A stretch of DNA of 64,000 nt from Spirosoma oryzicola (GTDB lineage Bacteria > Bacteroidota > Bacteroidia > Cytophagales > Spirosomataceae). The stretch covers positions 2,186,501 to 2,250,500 of the forward strand of contig NZ_CP089538.1 of NCBI RefSeq assembly GCF_021233055.1, written 5' to 3'. The notes below the pieces were generated by a model that was not told the origin of the DNA, did not search any database, and saw only the letters and a list, made by a program, of their open reading frames with translations. Below, one piece after another: positions 61,140 to 64,000 of the stretch (positions are counted from its first letter, which is position 1; each line of letters opens with the position of its first letter). The translations under genes and the position numbers were made by a program.

Positions 61140-63419
61140 ATGAAATTTCTGTTTATAGGGATTGCCGTATTGGCTATGTCGCCAGTGCTGGCGCAGTCCG
61201 ATTCTACGCTATCAAAACCACCCGTTTTATCACTCATTTTTGGTCAGGAAACCGCAATTCGGGGTGTTGTCAGGGAAGTTGTTAACGCAAAACAAGTACC
61301 GCTGACTGGCGCGACTGTACGTTGGTTAGGTACATCATCCGGAACGGTTACCGATTCGCTTGGTCGTTTTTCGCTGCCCGTTCACCAAACGGCTACGCAG
61401 CTAATCGCTAGTTATGTTGGTTATCAATCGGATACACTCGCGGTTACGAATTCATCCGCTGAACTGCTGATTACGCTCCGCTCCGAAAGGACGTTGCAGG
61501 AAGTGACGGTTTCGGGCTCGCCGGGTCAGATCGACCGGATCAATCCCATTCAGACGGAGCTGATTACGCAACGAACACTCGCCAAAGCTGCCTGTTGCAA
61601 TCTGTCGGAAAGTTTTGAGACCAACGCGTCGGTCAGTGTATCGTATAGTGATGCCGTTACCGGTTCCAAGCAAATTCAGTTTTTAGGATTGGGCGGTCAG
61701 TATGTACAAACAAACGTCGAGAATATACCGACGGTGCGGGGACTGGCAACGACCTTCGGGCTGAATTACATTCCGGGTACATGGATTACGAGCATCGACG
61801 TGGGGAAAGGAGCGGGCTCGGTCGTGAACGGCTACGAGTCGATGAGCGGTCAGATGAACGTCGAGTTGCAGAAGCCCGATGACAAGCAAACCCTTTTTCT
61901 GAACGGCTACGTAAACAGCTTCGGGCGAGTCGAGGGCAACGCCAACTGGTCAAAAGCATTGAGTAAAAAATGGAGTATGGGCGTGCTCGGACATGCCAGT
62001 ACGCAGCGTACGGAAATTGATCAGAACAACGACGGATTCCGGGATTTACCGCTTTACACGCAGGTCAACGCCATCAATCGGTACAAGTACAGCAGCGAAC
62101 GATTTATGGCGCAGTTTGGTGTCAAGGCGCTCTACGAAGACCGGGACGGTGGCCAATTGTCGCGCAGTGAACAGAGCGGAATGGCTCCCCGCTACAGTTT
62201 TCTGAATACGACGAAACGGCTGGAGTTTTTCTCGAAAACGGCCAAGCTGTACCCCGACAAACCGTACAAAGGCTTAGGGCTGATTCTGAACGGTGTTCAC
62301 CACGAACAGACGGCTCGTTTCGGGTTTTCGCCTTACGACGGTCGGCAGCAGACGTTGTACGCCAATCTGATCTACCAGACGATTATTGATAATACAAACC
62401 ACAGCGTCAAAGCAGGACTGAGTTATCTGCTGGACGATTACCGCGAAAATTATAAAATCATTCGTACCGCCCGTACGGAGTCGGTGCCGGGTGCGTTTGC
62501 GGAGTACACGTACATCTACCCCGAAAAGCTGACGGTTGTAGCGGGTGGCCGGGTCGATTTCCATAATTTGTACGGTACGCAGTTTACCCCCCGGCTTCAT
62601 CTCAAATACAATCTAAGCGACAATCTCACGGTTCGGGCGTCGGCGGGTCGCGGCTTTCGGGTACCGAATCCGTTCGCGGAGAATTTTGGCTACCTGGTCA
62701 GTTCGCGAACCGTTGTGCTGACCGAGTCATTGCGGCCCGAAGTGTCCTGGAATTACGGGCTTGGGCTTACCAATGATTTTCAGCTGTTTTCCAAAAAGGC
62801 ATCCCTGACGGTAGACTACTTCCGGACGAACTTTCAGAATCAACTGATTGTCGATCTCGAACATCCGCGCGAGTTGTACTTCTACAATCTGCGCGGCCAA
62901 TCGTTTGCCAACAGTTTTCAGGTCGAACTGAACGTGCAGCCAACCCGGCGTTTTGACATTAAGGCGGCTTACCGGCTATTCGACGTGAAACAAAGCATGG
63001 GTGCGCCCTTTGGTGAGGAGCGGCTACTTCCCAAGATGATGGTGAGTCGTGATCGTATTCTGCTTAACGCGGGTTACGCCCTGCCGTTCGATAAGTGGAA
63101 GGTCGATGCAACCCTGCAATGGAACGGTCCCCGGCGTATCCCGTACCTGGGGGAAGGATACGTGCATACGGGCTACGAAAACATGCCGGTTACCAATGCG
63201 CCGGGCTTTTACAATCTTAATGCGCAGGTAAGCCGGGCTTTCCAAAGTGGCTGGGAGATTTACCTGGGGGGCGAAAACCTGACGGGCTTCCGCCAACAGA
63301 ATCCGATTGTTGCCCCGAACGACCCGTTCGGCCCTGGTTTTGACGCGGGTTCGCAGGTGTGGGGACCCATAACGGGTCAGATGGTATACGCTGGTTTTCG
63401 TTTCAAACCCCAAATCTAG
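61140..63419 (+). CDS. TonB-dependent receptor with CarboxypepD-reg domain
   Basis: About 759 residues from the ATG at 61140 (the upstream start at 61095 would add 15 residues before the signal peptide). The signal peptide ends near VLAQS. A CarboxypepD-reg-like domain (about 39-110: GVVREVVNAKQVPLTGATVRWLG) precedes the plug (about 120-230), which contains AACCNLSESFE, a Cys pair seen in putative metal receptors. The remainder is a 22-strand barrel ending FAGFRF-like (MVYAGFRFKPQI). It imports a metal complex or similar ligand with TonB energy. The gene is between the HYC_CC_PP gene and an AraC-type regulator. Confidence 0.92.
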   Translation: MKFLFIGIAVLAMSPVLAQSDSTLSKPPVLSLIFGQETAIRGVVREVVNAKQVPLTGATVRWLGTSSGTVTDSLGRFSLPVHQTATQLIASYVGYQSDTLAVTNSSAELLITLRSERTLQEVTVSGSPGQIDRINPIQTELITQRTLAKAACCNLSESFETNASVSVSYSDAVTGSKQIQFLGLGGQYVQTNVENIPTVRGLATTFGLNYIPGTWITSIDVGKGAGSVVNGYESMSGQMNVELQKPDDKQTLFLNGYVNSFGRVEGNANWSKALSKKWSMGVLGHASTQRTEIDQNNDGFRDLPLYTQVNAINRYKYSSERFMAQFGVKALYEDRDGGQLSRSEQSGMAPRYSFLNTTKRLEFFSKTAKLYPDKPYKGLGLILNGVHHEQTARFGFSPYDGRQQTLYANLIYQTIIDNTNHSVKAGLSYLLDDYRENYKIIRTARTESVPGAFAEYTYIYPEKLTVVAGGRVDFHNLYGTQFTPRLHLKYNLSDNLTVRASAGRGFRVPNPFAENFGYLVSSRTVVLTESLRPEVSWNYGLGLTNDFQLFSKKASLTVDYFRTNFQNQLIVDLEHPRELYFYNLRGQSFANSFQVELNVQPTRRFDIKAAYRLFDVKQSMGAPFGEERLLPKMMVSRDRILLNAGYALPFDKWKVDATLQWNGPRRIPYLGEGYVHTGYENMPVTNAPGFYNLNAQVSRAFQSGWEIYLGGENLTGFRQQNPIVAPNDPFGPGFDAGSQVWGPITGQMVYAGFRFKPQI

Positions 63420-63479
63420 GTGCTGATTACGCTGTTTTAGCCGCGTTAAAAATAAGCGTACCCCTAGCTCAAGACGACA

Positions 63480-64000
63480 ATGACACTGACAATCCGAAAT
63501 ATGGTGTGCGACCGCTGCAAGCGCGTCGTACGGGAAGAACTCGAACGGCTTGGACTGACCGTAGACCGGCTGGAGCTTGGCGAGGTAGACATTGCGAAGT
63601 TGCCGGAGACGATTACGCTCGATACCGTTCAGCAAACCTTACAGGCGAATGGCTTTGACCTGGTTCAGGATAAAAAACAATCGCTGGTGGAGCACATGAA
63701 GGTGCTGCTGATCAATGAAATTCAACACCTGAAAGGGGAGCGGCTGCCAACCGAAAATTATTCGACGTTCCTGGAGCGTAAACTCGGCTACGAATACTCT
63801 TACCTGAGCGGCTTGTTTTCGGCCAGTGAAGAGCATACGGTCGAGAAATACATCATCGCGCTAAAAATAGAAAAGGTCAAAGAATGGCTGCGGTACGATG
63901 AGCTGACCCTAAGCGAAATCGCCTGGCGTTTGGGCTACAGCAGCGTGCAACATCTGTCGAATCAGTTTCGGCAGGTGACGGGGCAAACGCCGGGACAGTT
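63480..64000 (+). CDS. AraC family regulator with HMA-like N-terminus (cut by window edge)
   Basis: At least 173 residues; the reading frame continues beyond the right edge. The N-terminal 75 residues resemble a heavy-metal-associated (ferredoxin-like) domain: MTLTIRNMVCDRCKRVVREE with the metal-type Cys-x2-Cys (residues 10 and 13), then LERLGLTVDRLELGEVDI. An AraC helix-turn-helix begins near residue 140: DELTLSEIAWRLGYSSVQHL, followed by QFRQVTGQTPGQ, which is the conserved second-helix context. It probably senses a metal (copper-like) and controls the adjacent TonB module. It starts 60 bases after the receptor stop. Confidence 0.88.
   Translation, partial: MTLTIRNMVCDRCKRVVREELERLGLTVDRLELGEVDIAKLPETITLDTVQQTLQANGFDLVQDKKQSLVEHMKVLLINEIQHLKGERLPTENYSTFLERKLGYEYSYLSGLFSASEEHTVEKYIIALKIEKVKEWLRYDELTLSEIAWRLGYSSVQHLSNQFRQVTGQTPGQ

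Noticed and set aside
63024..63635. A 203-codon leftward frame at the end of the TonB receptor gene
   Set aside because: It is antisense to the receptor barrel and to the start of the AraC regulator, both of which have strong domain evidence.

Overview
The window reads as chromosome of a Bacteroidota bacterium of the order Cytophagales, most like Spirosoma and relatives. This is inferred from gene content: a type IX secretion (T9SS) cargo protease and other proteins with C-terminal sorting domains, a CarboxypepD-reg/TonB receptor with an HYC_CC_PP partner, several Bacteroidota-typical DUF families (DUF4494, DUF4142, DUF2147), and one exact Bacteroidota-type promoter (TTTG-N20-TAnnTTTG) at about 60.6 kb. 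GC looks moderate (about half, judged by eye), with a few very AT-rich gaps. No rRNA, tRNA, CRISPR array or recognisable insertion sequence was seen.

Layout. 1-1.7 kb: 3' part of a MacB/FtsX-type permease cut by the window edge. 1.9-4.8 kb: small hypothetical genes, including a diverged duplicate pair, in AT-rich DNA. 5.1-12.7 kb: AraC regulator and serine hydrolase, L,D-transpeptidase, EcsC protein, a second serine hydrolase, a beta-barrel-like protein and a DUF4142 lipoprotein. 12.8-17.1 kb: DMT-type transporter and a three-gene Mla-type lipid transport operon (permease, ATPase, MCE protein). 17.4-21.1 kb: apparent four-gene operon of sigma factor, membrane anti-sigma-like protein, small exported protein and papain-family protease. 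21.3-38.6 kb: mostly housekeeping or envelope genes (lytic transglycosylase, sugar-acid dehydratase with SDR, EamA transporter, LRR protein, M16 protease, LpxR, CsbD, flavin monooxygenase, DUF2147, thioesterase, dicarboxylate symporter, M3 peptidase). 38.7-45.7 kb: AT-rich gap, then a giant exported protein with three near-identical 891-bp repeats and a T9SS-sorted partner.

45.9-54.7 kb holds the most interesting system: a lasso-peptide biosynthetic locus. A 47-residue precursor (45867-46010) carries the canonical Y-x2-P-x-L-x3-G-x5-T leader motif. A strong stem-loop with a T-run follows, then a PqqD-like recognition protein (B1), a transglutaminase-like leader peptidase (B2), an HprK-like kinase and a nucleotidyltransferase in a tightly coupled run. 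A class-II asparagine-synthetase-like cyclase whose catalytic Cys2 is replaced by Gly lies about 3.9 kb further on, on the other strand. An ATE/Bpt-like aminoacyl-tRNA-protein transferase homologue abuts the nucleotidyltransferase tail to tail. No exporter or isopeptidase gene is visible. The predicted core is short and Gly-rich, with its only acidic residue at position 7, so the product would be atypical.

54.9-64 kb: lipoprotein, gingipain-family C25 protease with a sorting domain, YceI protein, DUF4494 protein, and a probable metal-related module (HYC_CC_PP protein, TonB receptor, AraC regulator with an HMA-like CxxC N-terminus, cut by the right edge).
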